The position numbers and the translations under genes were made by a program. From NCBI GenBank assembly GCA_016916535.1, contig CP070276.1, positions 1,054,001-1,118,000 of the forward strand: a DNA stretch of 64,000 bases, written 5' to 3'. The DNA comes from Dysgonomonadaceae bacterium zrk40. GTDB lineage: Bacteria > Bacteroidota > Bacteroidia > Bacteroidales > Dysgonomonadaceae. Below, piece by piece: positions 35,882 to 44,298 of the stretch. A model generated the notes under the pieces. The model searched no databases, was not told the origin of the DNA, and worked only from the letters and a program-made list of their open reading frames with translations. The first letter of the stretch is position 1. Each line of letters begins with the position of its first letter.

Positions 35882-36664
35882 ATGAAAGAGAAAATTTCCA
35901 TCGTAAAAATCGGCGGCAACATCGTTGACAACCCTGAGGCATTGCAGGCTTTCCTGGCAGACTTCAGAGAACTGGAAGGCAGGAAGGTACTGGTACACGG
36001 GGGGGGGGTGCTGGCCTCGAAGATGGCCCGACAGCTGGGCATCGAGACAAAGATGGTGGAAGGCAGGCGAATTACAGATGAAAATACGATAAGGCTAGTG
36101 ACCATGGTGTATGCCGGTTGGATCAACAAGAGCATCGTCGCCCTGCTGCAACAAATCGGCTGCAATGCCCTCGGCCTCTCAGGTGCTGATGCCAACGTGA
36201 TCCCTTCTGTACGCCGCTCACCTGAACCAATCGATTTCGGGTTCGTAGGTGATCCCGACCCGGCGAAGATCAACGCACCCTTTATTGCCCAGCTCGTGGA
36301 CAATGGCATCGTCCCTGTTTTCTGTGCCATCACGCACGACGGCCAGGGCTCACTGCTGAACACCAATGCCGACACCATCGCTTACTCGGTAGCCACTGCC
36401 CTCTCGGCTCATTTTGAAACGACCCTCTTTTACTGTTTTGAAAAAGAGGGGGTATTAAGGGATCTCAATGATACGGAGAGCCTGATCCCAACAATGAGAC
36501 AGGAAGAGTGTGACACACTGAAAAAAGAGGGCATCATTGCAGACGGCATGATCCCGAAGCTGGACAACTCTTTCAGGGCAATCAGTCAGGGAGTATCGAA
36601 GGTGATAATCCTGCATGCAAAAAATCTGCTGACAGGAAAAGGCACCCTTTTAACAGGATCATGA
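35882..36664 (+). CDS. argB: N-acylglutamate kinase
   Basis: Phosphorylates N-acyl-glutamate. 260 residues with KIGGNIVDNP at the N-terminus, the glycine loop VHGGGVLASKMARQLG, and the ALGLSGADAN motif. A run of ten G bases (35999-36008) encodes the glycine loop (GGG GGG GGG GTG), a slippage-prone tract in an essential pathway gene. The 74-bp gap before it carries simple repeated words (agctgacagctgaatgctgatt). Confidence 0.94.
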   Translation: MKEKISIVKIGGNIVDNPEALQAFLADFRELEGRKVLVHGGGVLASKMARQLGIETKMVEGRRITDENTIRLVTMVYAGWINKSIVALLQQIGCNALGLSGADANVIPSVRRSPEPIDFGFVGDPDPAKINAPFIAQLVDNGIVPVFCAITHDGQGSLLNTNADTIAYSVATALSAHFETTLFYCFEKEGVLRDLNDTESLIPTMRQEECDTLKKEGIIADGMIPKLDNSFRAISQGVSKVIILHAKNLLTGKGTLLTGS

Positions 36665-36721
36665 TCAAAGAAAAAAACTATTCCATTGTTCAAACTCATT
36701 CTATCTGACCCGAACCATCCT

Positions 36722-37792
36722 ATGAACAGTACGCCACATATAGCCAATGAGCTCCTGCGAAAGCTGATATCAATCAGCTCTTTCTCCGGAAAGGAAGATG
36801 AACGGGCCGATTTGCTGACAAGGTTTTTTACTGAACGGGGCATCACGGTTGAACGGCATGGGAACAACCTGGTCATGCGAAACCAGTCTACCGACCGCTA
36901 TAGGCCAACCCTGATGCTCAACTCACACATCGACACGGTACAACCTGCATCAGGCTACAGCTTCGACCCCTTCAACCCGCCTCTCTCCGACACCCATATC
37001 TACGGATTGGGCAGCAACGATGCGGGTGTCAGCGTGGTGGCGATGATCATGACCTTCCTTCACTTTTATGGGGAATCACTTCCCATTAACCTTGTGTTGG
37101 CCCTCACGGCAGAGGAGGAAAACTCGGGACCCGCCGGAATGAGCCATCTATGGCAACAACTCAGACAAGAGGTAGATATGGCAATCATCGGCGAACCCAC
37201 AGGAATGAGGGCCGCGATCGCGGAAAGAGGGCTTCTGGTGATTGACGGCGAAGCAAAGGGTGTGAGCGGACACGCCGCCCGTGATGAGGGAACAAATGCA
37301 CTCTACATCGCAATGGAAGATATCACCACCCTTCGTTCGGCCGGATTTGACCGGATCTCCCCCACGATGGGAGCGGTAAAGCTCACGGTGACACAGATCC
37401 AGGCAGGGACACAGCACAACGTGGTACCCGATTGTTGTCGTTTTGTGGTGGACATACGCCCCACGGAGCAGTACAGCAACAGCGAGTTAATGGAAATGTT
37501 GCAGCCTTTGGTGAAGAGCAAGCTCACAGCGCGCTCATTGACCAACCGAAGCTCTGCCACTCCCGCCGATCACCTTCTGCTAAAGTGTGTGGAAGCGATG
37601 GGCATTGAGAGCTACACCTCTCCAACCACCTCCGACTGGATGCGGATCACCTGTCCGGCCGTGAAGATGGGTCCGGGTGAGTCGGCACGCTCCCACCAGG
37701 CCGATGAATATGTACTGACGGCCGAACTGGAACAGGGTATCGACAGATACATTGCATTTATCACAAAACTGGCAAATTTAAGCGACAACTGA
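36722..37792 (+). CDS. argE: M20-family N-acylornithine/acylcitrulline deacylase
   Basis: Zinc-dependent amidohydrolase of 356 residues from ATG 36722 (MNSTPHIANEL). Metal and catalytic residues are seen in NSHIDTV (His), GSNDAGVS (Asp), TAEEENSGP (Glu pair), IGEPTGM (Glu) and a C-terminal His in RSHQADEY. In the succinyl pathway it should remove succinate from N-succinylcitrulline, since carbamoylation comes before deacylation. The substrate is inferred from argF', not proven. It sits between argB and argH. Confidence 0.88.
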   Translation: MNSTPHIANELLRKLISISSFSGKEDERADLLTRFFTERGITVERHGNNLVMRNQSTDRYRPTLMLNSHIDTVQPASGYSFDPFNPPLSDTHIYGLGSNDAGVSVVAMIMTFLHFYGESLPINLVLALTAEEENSGPAGMSHLWQQLRQEVDMAIIGEPTGMRAAIAERGLLVIDGEAKGVSGHAARDEGTNALYIAMEDITTLRSAGFDRISPTMGAVKLTVTQIQAGTQHNVVPDCCRFVVDIRPTEQYSNSELMEMLQPLVKSKLTARSLTNRSSATPADHLLLKCVEAMGIESYTSPTTSDWMRITCPAVKMGPGESARSHQADEYVLTAELEQGIDRYIAFITKLANLSDN

Positions 37793-37853
37793 TTTGCCAC
37801 AAGTGGTAACAGCTTAAAAGTTAAAGCATACAGCATACAGAAAAAATACAACT

Positions 37854-39149
37854 ATGGCAAAAATATGGGACAAAGGCTTTGATGCCAACAAACAGGTGGA
37901 AGCCTTCACAGTAGGCAACGACAGAGAACTGGATCAGAGGCTCGCAAAACATGATATCAAGGGATCAATGGCTCATATCCGCATGCTTGCTGCCATCGGG
38001 CTGCTGGATGCTGATGAGGAAATCGTACTGCGCAAGGAGCTGGAAGCAATTCTCAGCGAGGTGGAGCAAGGCAACTTCCAGCTGGATGATGATGCCGAGG
38101 ATATCCACTCACAGGTGGAAGCAATGCTCACCACACGACTCGGCGAAATGGGAAAAAAAATTCATTCCGGACGTTCCCGCAACGACCAGGTGTTGCTTGA
38201 TATCAAGCTATACCTGAAGGAAGAGATCCGGCAGATCAAAGAGGAGATGCTGCAGCTGTTCGACCTGTTGCAGTCGCTCAGCGAGAGACACAGGGAGGTA
38301 TTGCTGCCGGGATACACACACCTTCAAATCGCCATGCCCTCCTCCTTCGGCCTCTGGTTCGGCGCCTATGCCGAGACGCTGGTAGATGACATGCACACGC
38401 TGGCAGCAGCCTGGCGAGTCGCCGACCAAAATCCGCTCGGTTCAGCTGCAGGTTATGGCAGCTCCTTCCCAATCGACAGAGAGATGACCACCCGGGAGCT
38501 GGGTTTCTCCACCATGGCATACAATGTGATTGCCGCTCAGATGGGAAGGGGCAAGAGCGAGCGCATCCTGGCCCAGGCGATGGCCAACATCGCCTCCACC
38601 CTTAACCGGCTGGCATCTGACAACTGTCTCTTTCTCTCCGGTAATTTCGGTTTCATCTCCTACCCAGCCGAATTGACCACCGGATCCAGCATCATGCCAC
38701 ACAAGAAAAACCCCGATGTATGGGAGTTGATCAGGGGGCACAGCAATCGTCTGCAGAGCCTCCCCAATGAGATCACCCTGATGACCACCAACCTACAGCA
38801 CGGATATCACCGTGACTATCAGTTGCTCAAGGAGATACTCTTCCCTGCGATTGAAACCTTACACCGCCTCTTACAGATGACCCGGTTCATGTTGGAGCAT
38901 ATTGAAGTAAACAGGGAAATCCTTGATGACAGCAAATATGACTATCTCTTCACGGTGGAGGAGGTCAACCAGCGCGTCCTGGCGGGTATCCCTTTCAGGG
39001 AAGCCTACAAAGAGGTTGGCCGTGAAGTTGAAGAGGGCACCTTCCTTGCACGGAAAGAGGTGCACCACACCCATGCCGGCAGCATCGGCAATCTATGCAC
39101 AGGGGAGATCAAACGAAAGATGACAATGGCTTCGGAAAATATCAGGTAA
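37854..39149 (+). CDS. argH: Argininosuccinate lyase
   Basis: Splits argininosuccinate to arginine and fumarate. The 431-residue protein carries the fumarase/lyase superfamily signature TTGSSIMPHKKNPDVWE, HSGRSRNDQV and GYTHLQIAMPSSFG. Last gene of the operon, followed by a perfect terminator. Together with the genes upstream it gives the full route from glutamate to arginine, apart from carbamoyl phosphate supply. Confidence 0.96.
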   Translation: MAKIWDKGFDANKQVEAFTVGNDRELDQRLAKHDIKGSMAHIRMLAAIGLLDADEEIVLRKELEAILSEVEQGNFQLDDDAEDIHSQVEAMLTTRLGEMGKKIHSGRSRNDQVLLDIKLYLKEEIRQIKEEMLQLFDLLQSLSERHREVLLPGYTHLQIAMPSSFGLWFGAYAETLVDDMHTLAAAWRVADQNPLGSAAGYGSSFPIDREMTTRELGFSTMAYNVIAAQMGRGKSERILAQAMANIASTLNRLASDNCLFLSGNFGFISYPAELTTGSSIMPHKKNPDVWELIRGHSNRLQSLPNEITLMTTNLQHGYHRDYQLLKEILFPAIETLHRLLQMTRFMLEHIEVNREILDDSKYDYLFTVEEVNQRVLAGIPFREAYKEVGREVEEGTFLARKEVHHTHAGSIGNLCTGEIKRKMTMASENIR

Positions 39150-39183
39150 GCAACGACCGTTACCCTACGAGTCCCTGTTTCTG

Positions 39184-39223
39184 ATGGTTTGCAACGCATA
39201 TTTGCCTGCAAACCATTTTTTTT
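39184..39223 (+). terminator. Terminator of the arginine operon
   Basis: A perfect 10-bp inverted repeat ATGGTTTGCA / TGCAAACCAT with a 13-base loop, followed by a run of eight T. It lies 35 bp after the argH stop. Confidence 0.9.
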
Positions 39224-39292
39224 GCAACTATGTTGTGTATTAAGAGAACACTTTTCACGTCCTTATTTCCACCCGATATCCTTATTTTTTTG

Positions 39293-39300
39293 TACTTTTG
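39293..39300 (+). promoter_or_regulatory. -7 box before pta
   Basis: TACTTTTG matches TAnnTTTG. It is about 140 bp before the pta ATG, giving a leader of about 135 nt in which I see no clear structure. Confidence 0.5.
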
Positions 39301-39441
39301 TACTGCAATTAATCAATTTTGATAAGATCATGACCGCATCATCTGACCAAACCGTCAGATGGCCCTGATGACCTGCTGACAGTAGGGGAAGAATCAACCC
39401 TACTGTCGATTGAAAAAACCAAACCAAAAATACGATACAGA

Positions 39442-40455
39442 ATGAACTTACTTGAAAGCATGATTCAAAGGGCAAAGGCGAATAAACAACGCATTGTACT
39501 GCCCGAGGGCACTGAATTGCGCACCCTACAGGCAGCAGACAGGTTGCTGCGTGACGATGTGGTTGAAATCATCCTGCTGGGAGATCCTCAGGAGATAATG
39601 GACAAGGCCGGTGAAGCCAAGCTGGAGAACCTGGATAGAGCCTTGATCGTGAATCCAAAATCACACCCTCAGAAAGATGTCTATATTGATCTGTTGCTCG
39701 AGCTTCGCAGCAAAAAAGGGATGACCCCTCAACAGGCAGCCCAATACGTTGAAGATCCACTCTACCTGGCATGCCTGATGATCAAAAATGGCGATGCCAG
39801 TGGTGAGATTGCAGGTGCACAGAATACCACGGGTGACGTGCTGCGTCCCGCGCTCCAGATCATCAAGACATCACCTGGCGTGAAAGTGGTGTCAGGTGCC
39901 TTTATCATGTTCACAAAGACACCTCAGTATGGCGAAAACGGTACACTCATTTTTGCCGATTGTGCCGTGATGCCCAATCCTACTGCAGAAGAGCTGGCAT
40001 CGATTGCCCTGGCATCGGCACAAACAGCCAAGAACCTGGTGGGTGTGGAACCAAGGGTTGCCATGCTTAGCTTCTCAACAAAGGGTAGTGCCGAACATGA
40101 GATGATAGACAAGGTGCGGGAAGCAACCCGCATAGCCCGGGAGTTGAACCCATCCCTGCAAATCGACGGTGAGTTGCAGGCCGATGCAGCATTGGTACCG
40201 GCTGTAGGCGCAAGCAAAGCTCCCGGCAGTGCCATCGCCGGCCACGCCAACGTACTGGTCTTCCCCACCCTCGAAGCAGGCAACATCGGATACAAGCTGG
40301 TGCAGCGTCTGGGCAATGCCGAGGCGATAGGTCCTGTATTACAAGGAATGGCAGCTCCCGTGAACGACCTGTCGAGGGGTTGCTCAGTCGACGACATCTA
40401 TAACATGGTGGTCATCACGGCTAACCAGGCTATTGGTTTAAAACAAAGCAGCTAA
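39442..40455 (+). CDS. pta: Phosphate acetyltransferase
   Basis: Converts acetyl-CoA and phosphate to acetyl phosphate. 337 residues, the short single-domain type, with the opening [23 protein letters not shown], the GLVGGA-like region replaced by [15 protein letters not shown], and the C-terminal [10 protein letters not shown]. It forms the acetate pathway with ackA, from which it is separated by one gene. Confidence 0.95.
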   Translation: MNLLESMIQRAKANKQRIVLPEGTELRTLQAADRLLRDDVVEIILLGDPQEIMDKAGEAKLENLDRALIVNPKSHPQKDVYIDLLLELRSKKGMTPQQAAQYVEDPLYLACLMIKNGDASGEIAGAQNTTGDVLRPALQIIKTSPGVKVVSGAFIMFTKTPQYGENGTLIFADCAVMPNPTAEELASIALASAQTAKNLVGVEPRVAMLSFSTKGSAEHEMIDKVREATRIARELNPSLQIDGELQADAALVPAVGASKAPGSAIAGHANVLVFPTLEAGNIGYKLVQRLGNAEAIGPVLQGMAAPVNDLSRGCSVDDIYNMVVITANQAIGLKQSS

Positions 40456-40466
40456 GCAAAGCAGTT

Positions 40467-41447
40467 ATGAGTGAAATGATTATTGAACCTATTGAAAAGT
40501 ATGGGCTCACCATCTCAGCAGAGAACCGGCACAAGCCGTTGTTCTCGAAAATTGGAGTAGTAGGTGCCGGGAAAGAGGGCAGAAACATCATCAACATGGC
40601 TTCAACAGCCGGCATGGAGGTGGTGTTCCTGGACGAGTCGCCGGAACGGATCGACTTCGTGATGGGGGAGCTGGAGAAGGTGATGAATCATAAAATCACC
40701 GGATGGGGTCTCACCCAGTCGGAGAAGAAGGTGATCATGAACCGTATTACCCCCACCCTCGAGTACGAAGATTTTGCAGGGTGTGACCTGGTGATCGAAT
40801 GTACCCGCTACACCGAAAGCGGCAGGCGGAGCACCCCACTGCGTAAAAACATCTTCAAGAAGCTGGAGGAGATCCTGGATGAAGATGCCATCATCGCCAC
40901 CAACGGCTCCACCATCATCATCAGTGAGCTGGCTTCCGAACTGGAACACAAGGAACGATGCGTGAGCCTCTACTTTCCGGTATCGCATCCCGATGCCCGC
41001 ATCCTGGAAATCGTGAGCGGCATGTACACCTCCGATGAGGTGTACGGCAAGATGGAGATCTTTGCCAGACTGATCAACTACAAACCTCACCGCATCAACG
41101 AGAGCAATGGGAACGTTAGTCTCCGGATGGTAGCCACCATGCTCAACGAGGCATGCCAGATACTACTCGAACGGGTTACCTCGCTTGAGGATATCGAAGA
41201 GACCTTCACCATCATCTACGGACAACGATACGGCATTTTCCGCCTTGCCGACATCATCGGCATTGAAAGGCTGGTGACACTGATGGAGGCGATGTTCAAC
41301 GATTTCGGGGAGAAACACTACAAGCCCAATCCGCTGTTGTGGAAGTTGTATCGTTCCAACCAGCTGGGGGTACGCACCGGCAAGGGTTTCTATGTTTACG
41401 ATGAAAACGGAGAGCCGCTTTCACCCAATAAATCTCTCTACAACTAA
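40467..41447 (+). CDS. 3-hydroxyacyl-CoA dehydrogenase-like protein between pta and ackA
   Basis: A two-domain HADH-fold protein of 326 residues. The NAD site reads GVVGAGKEGRN (residues 31-40; usual form GxGxMGxGIA), followed by VVFLDESPERI. The C-terminal domain ends GVRTGKGFYVYDENG, as in the family. At the usual catalytic motif HFFNP the sequence is VSLYFPVSHPDARILEIV, so the normal His is absent (Leu or Tyr), although His174 lies near. It is 11 bp after pta and 14 bp before ackA, so it is surely cotranscribed with both. The substrate is unknown and ordinary 3-hydroxybutyryl-CoA activity is doubtful. Confidence 0.7.
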   Translation: MSEMIIEPIEKYGLTISAENRHKPLFSKIGVVGAGKEGRNIINMASTAGMEVVFLDESPERIDFVMGELEKVMNHKITGWGLTQSEKKVIMNRITPTLEYEDFAGCDLVIECTRYTESGRRSTPLRKNIFKKLEEILDEDAIIATNGSTIIISELASELEHKERCVSLYFPVSHPDARILEIVSGMYTSDEVYGKMEIFARLINYKPHRINESNGNVSLRMVATMLNEACQILLERVTSLEDIEETFTIIYGQRYGIFRLADIIGIERLVTLMEAMFNDFGEKHYKPNPLLWKLYRSNQLGVRTGKGFYVYDENGEPLSPNKSLYN

Positions 41448-41461
41448 AAGCAAAAAAAGAA

Positions 41462-42664
41462 ATGAAGATATTGGTTTTAAACTGCGGCAGCTCATCGATC
41501 AAGTACAAGCTTTTCGAGATGGAAAGCAAGGAGGTAGTTGCCCAGGGAGGCATTGAAAAGATCGGCATGAAGGGATCCTTTCTCAAGATAACCCTGCCCG
41601 ACGGACAAAAGGTGATGCTCGAGGGTGAGATCCTGGAACATCGCGCCGGCATTGAGTATATCCTCGGCGTACTGCTCAGCGAGAAGTATGGCTGCATCAA
41701 ATCGCTCGATGAAATTGAGGCGGTGGGCCACCGTGTGGTACACGGCGGCGAGCGTTTCAACAAAAGTGTACTCATCGACGAAGAGGTCATTCAGATGCTC
41801 AATGAGTGTATCGAGCTGGCACCCCTGCACAACCCACCCAACCTGAAGGGTATCTATGCCATTCAGGAACTGATGCCGGAGACCCCGCAAGTGGGAGTCT
41901 TCGACACAGCGTTTCACCAGACCATGCCAGATTACGCCTATATGTACGGCATTCCCTACATGCTTTACGAGAAGTATGGCATACGACGCTACGGCTTCCA
42001 TGGCACTAGCCACCGCTACGTTTCGAAAAGAGCCTGCGATTTCCTTGATCTGCCCTATGAGGAACAACGCATCATCACCGCCCACATCGGCAATGGTGGT
42101 TCGGTGACAGCCATCAAAAACGGGCACTCAATCGACACCAGCATGGGGATGACCCCGGTTGAGGGGTTGATCATGGGAACCCGCTGCGGTGATCTTGACC
42201 CGGGGGTGATCTCATACATCATGGAGAAGGAACACATGGGCACCAAGGGAATTTCCACCCTGCTCAACAAGTTCTCAGGAGTCCTCGGCATCTCCGGCAT
42301 CTCATCCGATATGCGGGAGATCGAAGCGGGCATCGGGGAAGATAACAAACGAGCCATACTGGCAATGAAGACCTACAACTACCGTATCAAGAAGTATGTG
42401 GGATCATATGCCGCGGCACTGGGCGGCGTGGACATCCTCGTCTTCACGGGCGGTGTGGGTGAGAACCAGGCAATCACCCGTAAAGAGGTATGCCAGGACA
42501 TGGCCTTCATGGGCATCGAACTGGATGAGGAGCTGAACGCCAGTGTACGTGCCACTGAGGTGGTGATCAGCAAGCCCTCCTCGAAGGTAAAAGTGGTGAT
42601 CATCCCAACAGATGAGGAGCTGACCATCGCCCGTGATACCGCGGAGATATTGAAGAATTCTTAA
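41462..42664 (+). CDS. ackA: Acetate kinase
   Basis: Makes ATP and acetate from acetyl phosphate. 400 residues with the ASKHA-fold motifs LNCGSSSIKYKLF, GHRVVHGGERF, FHGTSHRY, TAHIGNGGSVTAIKNG and FTGGVGENQ. It completes the pta-HADH-ackA acetate operon, which ends with a terminator 25 bp downstream. Confidence 0.97.
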   Translation: MKILVLNCGSSSIKYKLFEMESKEVVAQGGIEKIGMKGSFLKITLPDGQKVMLEGEILEHRAGIEYILGVLLSEKYGCIKSLDEIEAVGHRVVHGGERFNKSVLIDEEVIQMLNECIELAPLHNPPNLKGIYAIQELMPETPQVGVFDTAFHQTMPDYAYMYGIPYMLYEKYGIRRYGFHGTSHRYVSKRACDFLDLPYEEQRIITAHIGNGGSVTAIKNGHSIDTSMGMTPVEGLIMGTRCGDLDPGVISYIMEKEHMGTKGISTLLNKFSGVLGISGISSDMREIEAGIGEDNKRAILAMKTYNYRIKKYVGSYAAALGGVDILVFTGGVGENQAITRKEVCQDMAFMGIELDEELNASVRATEVVISKPSSKVKVVIIPTDEELTIARDTAEILKNS

Positions 42665-42688
42665 TCCTCTGCGGTTGCGCACTAAAAA

Positions 42689-42724
42689 AGAGGCTGCCTC
42701 AAGATAGAGGCAGTCTCTCTTTTT
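42689..42724 (+). terminator. Terminator of the pta-ackA operon
   Basis: A 12-bp stem AGAGGCTGCCTC / GAGGCAGTCTCT (one G-U pair) around AAGATA, followed by CTTTTT. It directly precedes repeat copy B. Confidence 0.85.
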
Positions 42725-42735
42725 ATGTACAATAC

Positions 42736-42910
42736 GCCTCATCCAGAATAGCATGACGCCAAAAAGTGAACCAATTCCAATATATTTGGAAGCTATTCTG
42801 ATATACTAACCTTATTGCTTCCTTATATCCACTCCCATAATTATTGAGGTGGTTATAAGGGTGCAATAAGGATGCAATAAGGCTAGAGGCTCTGAGAACC
42901 ATGTCTCGTC
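42736..42910 (-). repeat. Dispersed intergenic repeat with nested inverted repeats, copy B
   Basis: About 175 bp that match copy A (19015-19200) in opposite orientation, roughly four of five positions. Internal inverted repeats: CCTTATATCCACTC (42821-42834) faces GAGGTGGTTATAAGG (42846-42860), ACTAACCTTATTGC (42805-42818) faces GCAATAAGGCTAG (42873-42885), and CCAATTCCAATATATTTGGA (42771-42790) forms a small palindrome. It lies exactly between the terminators of ackA and rplI and carries no ORF. It could be a MITE-like element, a REP-like repeat or a structured RNA. Confidence 0.8.
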
Positions 42911-42915
42911 TAAAC

Positions 42916-42950
42916 AAAAAGGCCATCTCATACGATGAGACAGCCTCTTT
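42916..42950 (-). terminator. Terminator of the rpsF-rpsR-rplI operon
   Basis: On the minus strand a stem TCTCAT / ATGAGA with a three-base loop, an outer GGC/GCC pair with two mismatches between, and T runs on both sides. It starts 20 bp after the rplI stop and begins like the ackA terminator (AAAAGAGGCTG-CTCA). Confidence 0.7.
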
Positions 42951-42970
42951 TTTATGTCGCTTCTAAATGA

Positions 42971-43414
42971 TTACTCTGCAACCACTTCGAAAGGAATTTC
43001 TACCGATACCTCCTTGTGCAGTTTGACGACTGCATTGTAAGTACCAACCTCTTTCACCTGATCCTTGATTTGGATCAACCTGCGGTCCACTTCAAAGCCT
43101 TTCTCCTTCAGCGCTTCAGCAATCTGGATGTTGGTTACGGAACCAAAAATGGTGCCGGTAGAGCTGGTTTTTGCACCGATGGTGAGTGATACACCTTCCA
43201 TCTTGCCGGCCAAAGCCTCAGCATCCGTCTTGATCTGTGCCAGCTTGTGGGCACGCTGTTTCTGATTCTCTGCCAGCACTTTCTTTGCTGATTCACTTGC
43301 GATCACCGCTTTTCCCTGGGGAATCAGATAGTTGCGGGCATAGCCTTTTTTCACGTTGACTACATCATCCTTGAAGCCCAAACTGATGATATCTTCTTTC
43401 AATATTACTTCCAT
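42971..43414 (-). CDS. rplI: 50S ribosomal protein L9
   Basis: 147 residues, normal length, with the N-terminal signature MEVILKEDIISLGFKDDVVNVKKGYARNYLIP (the L9 globular domain), a long helix, and a C-terminal domain with GTIFGSVTNIQIAEAL. Last gene of the S6-S18-L9 operon, the usual Bacteroidetes order without priB or ssb. Confidence 0.97.
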   Translation of the reverse strand: MEVILKEDIISLGFKDDVVNVKKGYARNYLIPQGKAVIASESAKKVLAENQKQRAHKLAQIKTDAEALAGKMEGVSLTIGAKTSSTGTIFGSVTNIQIAEALKEKGFEVDRRLIQIKDQVKEVGTYNAVVKLHKEVSVEIPFEVVAE

Positions 43415-43429
43415 ATCTATTCCTCCTTC

Positions 43430-43696
43430 TTATTTCATTAAATCGGTTACGTACGGAAGCAGAGCGATGTGACGTGCTCTTTTAACAGCTTGCGCAATAC
43501 GACGTTGAAACTTAAGTGATGTGCCGGTAATTCTTCTCGGCAGAATCTTACCCTGTTCGTTGAGGAACTTCTTCAGGAATTCGGGATCCTTGTAATCGAT
43601 GTACTTGATGCCGTTCTTTTTAAAGCGGCAATATTTTTTCTTCTTCACATCCACCGACAGGGGAGTCAAATATCTGATTTCTGATTGCTTTGCCAT
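43430..43696 (-). CDS. rpsR: 30S ribosomal protein S18
   Basis: 88 residues, with [21 protein letters not shown] and the RNA-binding region [28 protein letters not shown] of S18. Located between rpsF and rplI with only 3 and 15 bp gaps. Confidence 0.97.
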   Translation of the reverse strand: MAKQSEIRYLTPLSVDVKKKKYCRFKKNGIKYIDYKDPEFLKKFLNEQGKILPRRITGTSLKFQRRIAQAVKRARHIALLPYVTDLMK

Positions 43697-43699
43697 TTC

Positions 43700-44107
43700 T
43701 TAGTCCTCCTTTTCGTTTGATTCTACTTCAGCTTTGGCGCCACGGGTTTTCTCCGCTCCATGCGCTTCCTGCTTCTTGCCACCTTTGTTGTTCCTTCTCT
43801 TCAAAGCATACTCGTGTGCAAACTTATCCTGCTTCACGGTGAGGAAGCGAATCACACGCTCGTCACGACGGAAGTTGATTTCCAGCTTGTCAATCACTGT
43901 CGGTTCAGCATTGAATTCCAGGAAGGTGTAAAAACCGGTGGTTTTCTTGTCAATGTGATAGGCCAGCTTGCGCAGCCCCCAGTCTTCTTCGTTTACAATC
44001 TCAGCTCCTTGATCTGTCAGGAGGTTTTTGAATTTTTCAACCGCTTCCTTCATCTGAGCATCAGACAAAACGGGAGTCAAAATGAAAACGGTTTCGTAAT
44101 TGTTCAT
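43700..44107 (-). CDS. rpsF: 30S ribosomal protein S6
   Basis: 135 residues. The S6 fold is seen in [35 protein letters not shown] and [13 protein letters not shown]. The tail from about residue 110 is charged and extended ([18 protein letters not shown]), longer than the approximately 100-residue core. First gene of the S6-S18-L9 operon, with a full promoter upstream. Confidence 0.97.
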   Translation of the reverse strand: MNNYETVFILTPVLSDAQMKEAVEKFKNLLTDQGAEIVNEEDWGLRKLAYHIDKKTTGFYTFLEFNAEPTVIDKLEINFRRDERVIRFLTVKQDKFAHEYALKRRNNKGGKKQEAHGAEKTRGAKAEVESNEKED

Positions 44108-44157
44108 ACCTAGTTAATAATTAATTCGTTAAATAAAAGCACAATATTTTCGGTCGG

Positions 44158-44188
44158 CAAAGTTACAATAAAATATCTAATTATCAAA
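44158..44188 (-). promoter_or_regulatory. Promoter of the rpsF-rpsR-rplI operon
   Basis: The minus strand has TTTG (44188-44185), a 19-bp spacer, and TAACTTTG (44165-44158). Both elements and the spacing fit the Bacteroidetes consensus TTTG-N19-21-TAnnTTTG. The -7 box is 50 bp before the rpsF ATG. Confidence 0.8.
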
Positions 44189-44236
44189 CAACTGATGATG
44201 ATTCCTTTCTATCTTCGGTCGATTTTTTCTTTCACC

Positions 44237-44268
44237 TTGGTTCGTTCAACTTTTTATCATTAGATTTG
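44237..44268 (+). promoter_or_regulatory. Promoter of zwf-pgl
   Basis: TTGG (44237-44240), 20 bp spacer, then TAGATTTG (44261-44268), matching TAnnTTTG. Transcription would begin about 44275, so the in-frame ATG at 44266 cannot be used and the start at 44299 is preferred. Confidence 0.65.
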
Positions 44269-44298
44269 TTTACTGAAATATCCAATCAACGCGAAGAA

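Noticed and set aside
35782-36378. A 198-codon minus-strand frame across the argF'-argB junction
   Set aside because: It overlaps two clear genes on the other strand and has a biased composition as expected of a shadow.
44266-44298. An upstream start of zwf at 44266
   Set aside because: It overlaps the -7 box at 44261-44268 and would precede the transcript; ATG 44299 fits the family.
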